In this document: positions 1-5,836 of the stretch, in pieces
Layout of the letters: every line of letters begins with the position of its first letter
Position numbering within the stretch: position 1 is the stretch's first letter
Source: Actinomycetes bacterium
GTDB lineage: Bacteria; Actinomycetota; Acidimicrobiia; Acidimicrobiales; Palsa-688
Assembly: GCA_021798075.1 (NCBI GenBank)
Contig: JAJZYO010000081.1
Coordinates: forward strand, 1-7,720
Reading direction: 5' to 3'
Length of the DNA: 7,720 nt
Notes under the pieces: generated by a model
Database searches by the model: none
Told to the model about the DNA's origin: nothing
The model's input: only the letters and a program-made list of their open reading frames with translations
Program-made: the position numbers and the translations under genes

Positions 1-2
1 GG

Positions 3-2471
3 CTACCTCTGGCCCGGGACTTTGGACTGGCCGGGGACTTTGGACTGGCCCGGCCCCTCGCCGGCAGTGGTGCCGCCGGCGGTCGTGCTGGTGGCGCCCC
101 GGCTGGAGCCGTCCGGGGCAGTGAGAGCGCCACCCGCCCCTTCCCCAGCCGTGGCGGCAGCGAACTGGGGGGCGGCCGCCGAAGTTGGCTCGGGCTCGGC
201 CACGCTTTCCACCTTTCGCTTGGAGAACGCCACACCGGCCGCGATTATGAGCAGGGCCACGATGGCGATGGTGTACCTGGCGGCGTTGTTGTGGCGCAGG
301 GTGAGCACGGTCGGCAGCACGAGCAGGCTGACCAGGTTCATGGACTTGATGAGGGGGTTGAAGGCCGGGCCGGCAGTGTCCTTGAAAGGGTCCCCCACCG
401 TATCGCCGATCACCGCGGCCTTGTGTGCCTCCGAACCCTTCCCACCCATATGGCCCTCCTCTATGTACTTCTTGCCGTTGTCCCAGGCACCGCCGGCGTT
501 GTTCATGAAGGCCGCCATGAGCTGGCTGGTGAGTATCGCTGCCGCGAGGAACCCCCCGAGAGCCAAGTCGCTGATGCCGAAGCCCACGACGACGGGCGCC
601 AGCACGGCGAGCAGCGCCGGCGTGACGAGCTCACGCAGCGACGCCCGGGTGCAGATGTCGATGACCCGGCCGTACTCGGGGCGTTCGGTGCGGTCCATGA
701 TGCCGGGGTGCTCCCTGAACTGGCGGCGCACCTCCTGGACGATGACGCCAGCCGAGCGGCCCACCGCCCGTATGGCCTCGGACGAGAAGAGGAAGGCGAT
801 CGAGCCGCCGATCAACAAGCCGATGAACACCTTGGGGTTGGCGACGTTGATGGCGGTAGCCACATCCTCGTAGAGGGCGTTGCCCACGGCGTGCAGGTTC
901 AGTTGCTCACCGATCGTCTGGACGAACGCCGCGAAGAGCGCGAGGGCGGCGATCACGGCCGACCCGATGGCAAAGCCCTTGGTGACGGCCTTGGTCGTGT
1001 TGCCTACGGCGTCCAGGTGCTCCATGATCCTCTGGGGTTCGCCTGTGAACTCACCGCTCATCTCGGCGATGCCGGCGGCATTGTCCGACACGGGGCCGTA
1101 GGTGTCCTCCGCCACGACCGACGCGGTTGTGGAGAGCAAGCCGATCCCGATCAAGGACACGAGGTAGAGGCTGAACTGGATGTTGCCGTTGCCGAGGCCG
1201 ACGGCGAAGGCGATGGCGATGATGATGGCGAGGATGGCCGCCACAGACGACTCGAGGCCCGAGCTGATCCCCGAGAGGATGGTGGTGGCCGGGCCGGTGC
1301 GCGCCGCCTCGGCGATCTCTCGCACCGGGGAGGTCTGGGTCGAGGTGTAGTACTCGGCCACCCGGCTGACGAGCTGGCCGAGCGCCACGCCGATGACCAC
1401 GGCCCACCAGACCTTCAGGTTGTGCACGTAGAACTGGGCGACGAAGAAGCTCCCGAGCAAGGTCATGAGCGACGCCAGGATGAAGCCGCGGTTGATGGGG
1501 GCCATAGCCGAGCGGTCGCGCGAAGAGGCGCGCACCGAGTAGACACCGATGATCGACGCCAGCGCCCCGATCGCCATCACGATGAGAGGGAACGTGATCC
1601 CGAACACTTCCCGCCGGCCGATGGCGTGGAACGCGCCTGTGCCGAGGATCAGGGAGGCCACGAGGACCACCCCGTAGGACTCGAAGAGGTCTGCACCCAT
1701 ACCGGCACAGTCCCCGACGTTGTCGCCCACGTTGTCGGCGATGGTGGCGGCGTTCCTCGGGTCGTCCTCGGGGATGCCCACCTCCACCTTGCCCACCAAG
1801 TCGGCCCCGACGTCGGCGGCCTTGGTGTAAACGCCCCCGCCAACACGCATGAACAGTGACAGGAGCGAGCAGCCGAAACCGAAACCCACCAGTATGTCCG
1901 TCACGCTGTTCTGGGCCAGCATCACGATCACGGTGACCCCGAGGAGCCCGAAGCCGACCACGAACGCCCCCGTGGTGCCACCGGCCCGGATGGCCACCCG
2001 CAGCGCCTTGGGCAACGAACCCTCGCGCGCCGCCGCCGCCGTGCGTACGTTGGCCCGCACCGCCGTTGTCATCCCTATCAGGCCGGCCAGGCCCGACAGC
2101 ACGGCACCGACCAGGAAGGCGATCATCCGGTAGAGCCCCGAAAGCCCGAAGGACAGGACCGTGTGGCCGGTCAGGGGGTTGGTCACCTTGGAGGCGGTCA
2201 GGAACACCAAAACGGCGAGGGGCACGACGACGATGGCAATGGTCCTGAACTGGCGCTTCAGGTAGGCACCGGCCCCCTCCTCGATCGCCTTGGCAATCTC
2301 GACCATAGAAGGGCTGCCCGGGTCGGCAGCCAGCACCTGTCGCCTCAGCACGAACCCTGCTCCGATGGCTACCAGTGCGCACACCCCGGCGAACGCGAGC
2401 CACCCCCAGTCCTCTCCCCTCAAACTGAAGGCTTGGTAGCCGCCCGACGCGGCTGCGACGTAGTGAGCCAT
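3..2471 (-). CDS. hppA: Membrane-bound K+-independent proton-pumping pyrophosphatase (H+-PPase)
   Basis: This integral membrane enzyme hydrolyses cytoplasmic pyrophosphate and uses the energy to move protons across the membrane. The 822-residue product has many hydrophobic segments, consistent with the 16-helix family fold. Substrate-site signatures are intact: DVGADLVGKVE at 220-230, the following GIPEDDPRNAATIADNVGDN stretch, and GDTVGDPFKDTAGPAFN at 689-705. The GNTTKA motif at 490-495 has lysine (K494) at the position that in this family replaces the K+ requirement, so a K+-independent H+ pump is expected. I chose the ATG at 2471 because AAGGAG precedes it at good spacing and the protein then starts with a hydrophobic helix; a longer reading frame runs upstream through the regulator gene and is not credible. 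The start lies 14 bp after the regulator's stop, so the two are probably co-transcribed. The last 70 or so residues form a low-complexity A/G/T/S/P-rich tail ending in a VPGQSK repeat, which is not part of the family core. The stop codon is 3 bases from the window edge, so any terminator is outside. Confidence 0.97.
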   Translation of the reverse strand: MAHYVAAASGGYQAFSLRGEDWGWLAFAGVCALVAIGAGFVLRRQVLAADPGSPSMVEIAKAIEEGAGAYLKRQFRTIAIVVVPLAVLVFLTASKVTNPLTGHTVLSFGLSGLYRMIAFLVGAVLSGLAGLIGMTTAVRANVRTAAAAREGSLPKALRVAIRAGGTTGAFVVGFGLLGVTVIVMLAQNSVTDILVGFGFGCSLLSLFMRVGGGVYTKAADVGADLVGKVEVGIPEDDPRNAATIADNVGDNVGDCAGMGADLFESYGVVLVASLILGTGAFHAIGRREVFGITFPLIVMAIGALASIIGVYSVRASSRDRSAMAPINRGFILASLMTLLGSFFVAQFYVHNLKVWWAVVIGVALGQLVSRVAEYYTSTQTSPVREIAEAARTGPATTILSGISSGLESSVAAILAIIIAIAFAVGLGNGNIQFSLYLVSLIGIGLLSTTASVVAEDTYGPVSDNAAGIAEMSGEFTGEPQRIMEHLDAVGNTTKAVTKGFAIGSAVIAALALFAAFVQTIGEQLNLHAVGNALYEDVATAINVANPKVFIGLLIGGSIAFLFSSEAIRAVGRSAGVIVQEVRRQFREHPGIMDRTERPEYGRVIDICTRASLRELVTPALLAVLAPVVVGFGISDLALGGFLAAAILTSQLMAAFMNNAGGAWDNGKKYIEEGHMGGKGSEAHKAAVIGDTVGDPFKDTAGPAFNPLIKSMNLVSLLVLPTVLTLRHNNAARYTIAIVALLIIAAGVAFSKRKVESVAEPEPTSAAAPQFAAATAGEGAGGALTAPDGSSRGATSTTAGGTTAGEGPGQSKVPGQSKVPGQR
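14..50. repeat. 18-bp tandem repeat in the hppA 3' end
   Basis: The 17-base unit gggactttggactggcc occurs at 16-32 and again at 34-50, giving an exact period of 18 bp. It is in frame with hppA and encodes a six-residue repeat (VPGQSK) at the extreme C-terminus. A unit multiple of three in a low-complexity tail suggests slippage-driven expansion that keeps the frame. No function is known to me. Confidence 0.85.
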
Positions 2472-2490
2472 ACGACTTTCTCCTTTTACT
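2472..2490 (-). promoter_or_regulatory. Ribosome binding site of hppA
   Basis: On the minus strand the sequence TAAAAGGAGAAAGTCGT directly precedes the ATG at 2471. The AAGGAG core is the best Shine-Dalgarno match in the window and starts immediately after the TAA stop of the upstream regulator gene. This fixes the hppA start and implies efficient initiation within a shared transcript. Confidence 0.9.
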
Positions 2491-3214
2491 GGTCCTCCCC
2501 CACGGGCGCCAAGGCGGCACCGAGAAGATGTTGCGGGCCGGGTGACAGCATACGGACACGGACCTGGCGCCCGGCTCGCTCGCCCAGGGCCCGCTCGACC
2601 CCCCCGACCCGCACGACCACCGGGCCACCGAAGGGCTGCTTGTCTATGACCTCGACCTCGGCGCCCGGCACCAGCCCCATCTCGCCGAGGAAGGCCACCA
2701 TGGGCGGGCTGACCGAGCTCGACAGGGCTACCACGGCTCGCGCTCCCGGGTCCAGGTCGTAGAGCTGGGCCAGCTGCGGGACGCCCTCGGCGCCTTCGCC
2801 GGGTATGGGGAACCCGTGAGGGCAGGTGGCCGGCCGGCCGAGGGCGTCGAAGAGACGTTCCTCTACCTCTTCTGGCAGGTCGTGCTCGAAGCAAGGGGCC
2901 AGTTTGTCCGCCTCGGCCCAGCTGTAGCCGAGCAGGTCGGACAACAGCCGTTCGACGATGCGGTGCCGGCGTACGACAGCAGCAGCCAGCCTGCGGCCGG
3001 CCTCTGAGAGCGCCACCCCCCGGTAGGGGGCGTGGGTGACCAGGCCCTGGGCTACCATCCGCTTCACCATCGCGGTGGCAGTGGCGGGCGACACACCTAG
3101 GGCCGACGCGAGGTCACCAGTGCGTGCCCAGTCGCCAGCCTCGGGTGTGCGACGCCAGATCTCCTTCAGGGCCTCCCGCTGAGGCCGTGTGAGCTCGCCG
3201 GGCATCGTGTCCAT
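2486..3214 (-). CDS. DtxR/MntR-family metal-dependent transcriptional regulator with SH3-like domain
   Basis: This is a predicted metal-sensing DNA-binding repressor of 242 residues, the usual size for three-domain DtxR/IdeR-type proteins. An N-terminal winged helix spans about 8-75, with the recognition region around GVSPATATAMVKRM. The dimerisation and metal-binding domain at about 76-128 carries RRHRIVERLL (H84, E88) and PCFEHDLPEEVEERL (E110, H111). A CPHGFPIPG link at 131-139 leads to a FeoA/SH3-like domain at about 145-225. By alignment from memory, H84, E88, E110 and H111 match DtxR H79, E83, E105 and H106. The DtxR Cys102 position is proline here, with a cysteine shifted by one (C108), and the Met10 position is glutamate (E14). 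The metal (Mn or Fe) therefore cannot be assigned. It lies 14 bp upstream of hppA on the same strand. The start is ATG 3214, or possibly ATG 3205; neither has a strong Shine-Dalgarno, and the predicted transcript start leaves only a very short leader. Confidence 0.93.
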   Translation of the reverse strand: MDTMPGELTRPQREALKEIWRRTPEAGDWARTGDLASALGVSPATATAMVKRMVAQGLVTHAPYRGVALSEAGRRLAAAVVRRHRIVERLLSDLLGYSWAEADKLAPCFEHDLPEEVEERLFDALGRPATCPHGFPIPGEGAEGVPQLAQLYDLDPGARAVVALSSSVSPPMVAFLGEMGLVPGAEVEVIDKQPFGGPVVVRVGGVERALGERAGRQVRVRMLSPGPQHLLGAALAPVGEDQ

Positions 3215-3226
3215 ATTTGGTCCGTT

Positions 3227-3276
3227 GAAAGTTAGGTTTCGCCAGGTCGAAAGTCAAGGGCCCAGAGGGCGAAAGT
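3227..3276. promoter_or_regulatory. Operator-like dyad and repeats in the regulator promoter
   Basis: The inverted repeat TTTCG-N6-CGAAA occupies 3237-3252, between the -35 and -10 boxes, where a bound repressor would block RNA polymerase. TTAGGTT at 3232-3238 equals the left half of the classical DtxR/IdeR box, but the right half is poor, with about 11 of 19 positions matching overall. The hexamer GAAAGT recurs at 3227, 3249 and 3271, exactly 22 bp apart, or about two helical turns. These may be parts of an autoregulatory site for the adjacent DtxR-type protein, which is inference. Two of the three GAAAGT copies overlap the -10 and -35 boxes, so part of the periodicity could come from the promoter elements themselves. 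Confidence 0.45.
3229..3257 (-). promoter_or_regulatory. Sigma70-type promoter of the regulator-hppA operon
   Basis: Reading the minus strand, TTGACT (3257-3252) and TAACTT (3234-3229) are separated by exactly 17 bases, a near-consensus housekeeping promoter. The predicted transcription start near 3222 is only about 8 bases before the ATG at 3214, so translation may be nearly leaderless or may begin at the ATG at 3205. This is the only convincing promoter visible ahead of the regulator and hppA. Confidence 0.7.
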
Positions 3277-3310
3277 CCCGCGGACCAGCTTGCCCCACCC
3301 GGTACCTAGG

Positions 3311-3338
3311 CGCCCTCAGCTCTCGGGGGTGAGGGGCG
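3311..3338 (-). terminator. Hairpin at the end of the anti-sigma kinase gene, possible terminator
   Basis: On the minus strand, CGCCCCTCA and TGAGGGCG can pair as an 8-bp stem with one bulged C around an 11-base loop. The stem includes the TGA stop of the kinase gene. There is no following T-tract, so it is not a canonical intrinsic terminator. It lies just upstream of the separate promoter for the DtxR-type gene, which fits a role as a transcription boundary or 3'-end stabiliser. Confidence 0.4.
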
Positions 3339-3825
3339 GCAAGCCGGAAAACCTAGAGACGTCCATGTAGATCGTGCCGGTGTCGTCCCCGTCGAGCGGG
3401 CCCCCGAAGACGGTCATGCGCACCAGGGTGCCTTGCTGCTTACGCACGAAGGCGGCGTTGTCCACGAGGGTGCGTATGAGAGGGATCCCGAGGCCCCTCT
3501 CGAAGTTGAGCCGCCCGGGGTCGGTGAACGGTGGTGGTGAGGTGACCCGGTCCGGGTCGAAGCCGGGGCCGGAGTCCTCGATACAGACCTCGAGGCGGTC
3601 GGGCGACTCCCAGACCTCTACGTGGACAGGGGCGCCCGGGCTGACCAAGCGGTTCGCCTCTATGGCGTTGGTGCACGCCTCCGAGACGGCCAGCTTGAGG
3701 TCGTCCACCCGCTCGTCGGCGAGCGCTCTCCGCGCGGTCGCGACGGACGCCACCACGAGGCGCACGATCGCGATGTACTCGGCGCTGGAGGGCACGTCCA
3801 GTTCGAGCACAAGGCTGCGCTGCAT
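3316..3825 (-). CDS. RsbW/SpoIIAB-like anti-sigma factor serine kinase (HATPase domain)
   Basis: This is a predicted cytoplasmic GHKL-fold protein that would hold a sigma factor, or another partner, inactive and phosphorylate its STAS antagonist. The 169-residue product carries the ATP-binding boxes in order: an N box in SEACTNAIEAN with E49 and N53, a G1 box EDSGPGF with D84, G86 and G88, and a G2 box ERGLGIPLI with G111 and G113. The N-terminal half matches the beta-strand and helix layout of RsbW proteins. About 30 residues follow the core beta-sheet (GGPLDGDDTGTIYM and beyond), longer than in a minimal RsbW. The ATG at 3825 has GAGGG upstream, and the gene begins 12 bp after the stop of the STAS gene, indicating one transcript. 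No sigma factor gene follows, since the next gene is the DtxR-type regulator, so the kinase's target is unknown. Confidence 0.92.
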   Translation of the reverse strand: MQRSLVLELDVPSSAEYIAIVRLVVASVATARRALADERVDDLKLAVSEACTNAIEANRLVSPGAPVHVEVWESPDRLEVCIEDSGPGFDPDRVTSPPPFTDPGRLNFERGLGIPLIRTLVDNAAFVRKQQGTLVRMTVFGGPLDGDDTGTIYMDVSRFSGLPPLTPES

Positions 3826-3837
3826 GGGGCCCTCGCG

Positions 3838-4182
3838 TTAGTTGGACGTCGACGCAGCCTCGTCGGCTGAAGCGAAGATCGAAAAGACGTGGGTGAGGCC
3901 GGTGATCTCGAATACCTTCAGGATCCGCTGCTGGGTGCACACGAGCGAAAGGTCGCCGTCGTGGCTGCGCAGTCGCTTCAAGCCTCCGACCAGGACCCCG
4001 AGGCCGGTTGAGTCGAGGAACTCGACACCCTCCAGGTCCACCACCACCTGACGTTTGCCCTGGCTCACGAGCTCCACCAACTTCTCGCGCAGACGCGGGG
4101 CGGTGTACACGTCCACCTCCCCCTTGACGGCGAGCACCGTGTAGGGCTGGCGGCTGTCATCTACCTCGAGATCAAGTTCCAT
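3838..4182 (-). CDS. STAS-domain anti-sigma factor antagonist (RsbV/SpoIIAA-like)
   Basis: This is a small cytoplasmic switch protein. When unphosphorylated it binds the partner kinase and frees the kinase's target; phosphorylation of a conserved serine turns it off. The 114-residue product is one complete STAS domain, of usual length. The core motif [20 protein letters not shown] at 46-65 contains the predicted phospho-acceptor S58 in the DSTG turn. [16 protein letters not shown] near the N-terminus is the typical first strand-loop-helix. I chose the ATG at 4182 because the domain begins directly after it and AGGAAGG lies 11 bases upstream, a somewhat long spacing. The reading frame stays open upstream, but it runs under the divergent HAD gene and has no STAS-like content. 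The RsbW-like kinase gene follows 12 bp downstream, so this is the cognate pair. The gene is divergent from the HAD gene, with 114 bp between starts. Confidence 0.93.
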   Translation of the reverse strand: MELDLEVDDSRQPYTVLAVKGEVDVYTAPRLREKLVELVSQGKRQVVVDLEGVEFLDSTGLGVLVGGLKRLRSHDGDLSLVCTQQRILKVFEITGLTHVFSIFASADEAASTSN

Positions 4183-4296
4183 GCGACCGAAGACCTTCCT
4201 CGCGACCCCCCTGGGGCCACCTCTTGCTCGTGCCACGCTAGCAGCACCTCCCGCCAGATAGGCCGGTCGCGGGCCCAACCGTGGCAGACTCCGCTT

Positions 4297-5106
4297 GTGG
4301 GCGCCAAGGCCGCTGCGTTTTTCGACTTGGACAGGACCGTCATCGCCAAGCCTTCCCTTGCCGCCTTCTCCGGGCCCTTCTACAGGGAAGGCTTGCTCTC
4401 CCGCCGCCTGGTGGCGCACGCGCTTTGGGGGCAGGTCCTCTTCGCCCGCTTCGGGGCCCGCCAAGCGACGATCGAGCGGCTCAGGCTACGGGTACAGCGT
4501 CTCACCGAGGGCTGGGAACAAGAACGGGTACGCAGCATCGTGGCCAGCACGCTCGCCCAGGTGGTCGGCCCCATCACGTACAAAGAAGCCCTCGACCTGA
4601 TCGCAGAGCACCAGCTCGCCGGGCGCAAGGTCTACATCGTCTCAGCGTCACCGGCCGAGATCGTCGAGCCTCTGTCCAGGTACCTGGGGGCCGACGGGGC
4701 CATCGCCACGAGCGCGGCAGTGAGCGCCGGGCGCTACACGGGCCAGCTGCTCAGGTACGCGTTTGGCCCCGAAAAGGCCGACGCCATCCGGGAGGCGGCC
4801 GAGCGGGACAACTTGGACTTGACAGGGAGCTGGGCGTACAGCGACTCGGCCACAGACCTGCCGATGCTCGAGGCAGTCGGCCACCCAGTGGCCGTCAACC
4901 CCGACAGGGCGTTGCGGCGGATCGCACGCATGCGGAACTGGCCCATCCTCACGTTTTCTCAGTTCGCCGTGGTGACGCCGAGCGGGCACCGGCCCCTCCG
5001 GGCCGGCCTGGCGGGGGCGAGCGTGGCCGTGGTGCTGGCGGCTGTGGCGCTCTTCTTGGCGCTGGCTGTAAGGCGCCGCCCCACGGCCGCCATGACCACG
5101 ATGTGA
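4297..5106 (+). CDS. HAD-IB (SerB-like) hydrolase with C-terminal membrane anchor
   Basis: This is a predicted phosphatase of the haloacid dehalogenase superfamily, subclass IB, related to phosphoserine phosphatase; its substrate is unknown. The 269-residue product shows all four HAD motifs: I, FFDLDRT with nucleophile D10 and acid D12; II, YIVSAS with S116; III, K160 in [21 protein letters not shown] with D183 and D187. A helical cap lies between motifs I and II, as expected for type IB. Residues about 236-258 form one hydrophobic segment followed by RRR, so the catalytic domain is probably tethered to the inner membrane face. The start is GTG 4297, the last in-frame start before motif I; no good Shine-Dalgarno is visible. 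The gene is transcribed away from the STAS/kinase pair and converges on the minus-strand nadE group, ending at 5106. A perfect 12-bp inverted repeat lies within its first 35 codons. I infer a lipid- or envelope-related substrate only from the anchor, with low certainty. Confidence 0.9.
   Translation: MGAKAAAFFDLDRTVIAKPSLAAFSGPFYREGLLSRRLVAHALWGQVLFARFGARQATIERLRLRVQRLTEGWEQERVRSIVASTLAQVVGPITYKEALDLIAEHQLAGRKVYIVSASPAEIVEPLSRYLGADGAIATSAAVSAGRYTGQLLRYAFGPEKADAIREAAERDNLDLTGSWAYSDSATDLPMLEAVGHPVAVNPDRALRRIARMRNWPILTFSQFAVVTPSGHRPLRAGLAGASVAVVLAAVALFLALAVRRRPTAAMTTM
4347..4395. repeat. Perfect 12-bp inverted repeat inside the HAD gene
   Basis: CAAGCCTTCCCT at 4347-4358 is the exact reverse complement of AGGGAAGGCTTG at 4384-4395, with a 25-base gap. 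In the HAD mRNA this would form a strong hairpin about 50 bases after the GTG start. It lies across codons for the cap entry region. No T-tract follows on either strand. Confidence 0.8.
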
Positions 5107-5122
5107 ATCCGGACGGGTGGGG

Positions 5123-5200
5123 CTACGCGGCCCTCAACTTCCTGGCCGCGAATACGCCTACACCAACGATAAGGGCAATGAGGAACAGCTTCTTGACCAT
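5123..5200 (-). CDS. Candidate 25-residue single-pass membrane peptide
   Basis: A short ATG-initiated frame encodes a basic N-terminus (MVKK), a continuous hydrophobic run (LFLIALIVGVGVFAA) and a basic end (RKLRAA) before TAG. This is the organisation of a small single-pass membrane protein, and it resembles the N-terminal part of small actinobacterial DLW-39-type proteins, but it lacks the longer D/E- and W-containing tail of that family. It starts 33 bp after the stop of the upstream helical protein gene, on the same strand as the nadE group, and ends 16 bp before the stop of the convergent HAD gene. There is no clear Shine-Dalgarno, and its short length means chance is a real alternative. 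The near-textbook charge and hydrophobicity pattern is the main support. Confidence 0.42.
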   Translation of the reverse strand: MVKKLFLIALIVGVGVFAARKLRAA

Positions 5201-5208
5201 GCCAACAA

Positions 5209-5238
5209 GGTAGCGGGACCGGGGGCCCTCGCGCTACC
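5209..5238. repeat. GC-rich hairpin overlapping the stop of the helical protein gene
   Basis: GGTAGCG at 5209-5215 and CGCTACC at 5232-5238 form a perfect 7-bp stem around a 16-base loop rich in G and C. One arm contains the TAG stop (5236-5234) of the minus-strand gene. No T-tract follows on either strand, so a terminator role is only possible; it could also separate expression of the small peptide frame downstream from the nadE group. Confidence 0.5.
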
Positions 5239-5836
5239 GGAAAGGCCGAGCAGTTTGGTCTCGGAGCAGCAAGGCACGCTCGACGAGCGCGGTCGACGCG
5301 GCCGCCTCGGCCACGGCACCCTCGCCTCCGTCGGTGACCAGGCCCACCAGTAGAGCCGAGCCCTCCCTCCAGTCCGCCACCACGTCCGAAAGGGCCATCG
5401 ACAGCGCTCGGGCGGTGGGGCGGTCTGCGGAAGGCCCGCAGTCCTGGAGCCACCCTTGATAGGCCGCCGCCGAACGGGCCAGGACGACCCGGCAGTGGGC
5501 GGCGAGGCGGCCGGCGTCGCCCTGGAGGTCCGAGAGCACGGCCATCGCTGCCTCGGCAGCCTCTGACGGCGGCCCCACCAACCCCGGCGGCGGCTGGGGC
5601 AGGCCTGGGCCGGGATAGGCCTGTACGAGCCGGCCCGGGAGGCGGTCGCGCCACAGTTCTGCGCGCCAGGCGTGATGCTGGCTGCACGAGTCGAAGTAGA
5701 GCTTGCACGGGGCGCTTGCGGCAGTCCGAGCCCAGGCGCCCAGCGCCTCGTACAGCCTTGCCTCTGCCCAGGCCCACGCACCGGTTCGGAGCGCCACCTG
5801 CTCGATCGCAAGCGGCCCCGGGCTAGCGGTAGGCAT
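5234..5836 (-). CDS. Helical protein of unknown function overlapping nadE, possibly ferritin-like
   Basis: I do not recognise a named family. From the ATG at 5836 the product has 200 residues. It appears mostly alpha-helical, in two halves joined by a proline-rich linker (about 68-90, with PGPGLPQPPPGLVGPP). The first half has WAWAEARLYEALGAWA (E25, E30) and then SQHHAWRAELWRDRLP (H54, H55, E60). The second half has AAHCRVVLARSAAAYQGWL and later VVADWREGSALL (D155, E158). Paired helices carrying E and H/E residues recall ferritin-like four-helix bundles, but this is inference and no canonical ExxH pair is clear. The ATG at 5836 overlaps the last 14 bases of nadE, suggesting translational coupling. 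GTG 5797 is an alternative start giving 187 residues and no overlap. Both have weak ribosome sites. Coding is supported by strand, tight spacing and consistent amino-acid composition. Confidence 0.75.
   Translation of the reverse strand: MPTASPGPLAIEQVALRTGAWAWAEARLYEALGAWARTAASAPCKLYFDSCSQHHAWRAELWRDRLPGRLVQAYPGPGLPQPPPGLVGPPSEAAEAAMAVLSDLQGDAGRLAAHCRVVLARSAAAYQGWLQDCGPSADRPTARALSMALSDVVADWREGSALLVGLVTDGGEGAVAEAAASTALVERALLLRDQTARPFR

Noticed and set aside
291..1859. Long plus-strand open frame (522 codons) antisense to hppA
   Set aside because: It is the complement of a clearly real M-PPase gene; its translation is rich in H, D, R, E and G without domain motifs, as expected of an antisense shadow in GC-rich DNA.
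1051..2628. Long minus-strand frame (525 codons) overlapping hppA and the regulator in another frame
   Set aside because: Arg/Gly/Pro-rich shadow with no motif, spanning the boundary of two confirmed genes.
2472..2894. Upstream extension of the hppA frame to 2894
   Set aside because: It overlaps the regulator gene entirely, has no family similarity, and the ATG at 2471 has an excellent ribosome binding site.
3232..3250. Full canonical DtxR/IdeR box at the regulator promoter
   Set aside because: Only the left half-site matches well; about 11 of 19 positions agree overall, so it is noted only as a half-site.
4230..4247. Imperfect dyad GTGC...GCAC around GCTAGC between the STAS and HAD starts, with a minus-strand TAGCGT as a -10 box
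   Set aside because: Only about five of nine positions are symmetric and no matching -35 box was found, so I do not call an operator or promoter.
4183..4464. Upstream extension of the STAS frame to 4464
   Set aside because: It runs under the divergent HAD gene and adds low-complexity sequence before a complete STAS domain.
5078..5123. GCCCCAC/GTGGGGC inverted repeat (7 bp, 32-base gap) around the HAD stop codon as a terminator
   Set aside because: The loop is long, there is no T-tract, and 7-bp GC matches are common by chance in this composition.
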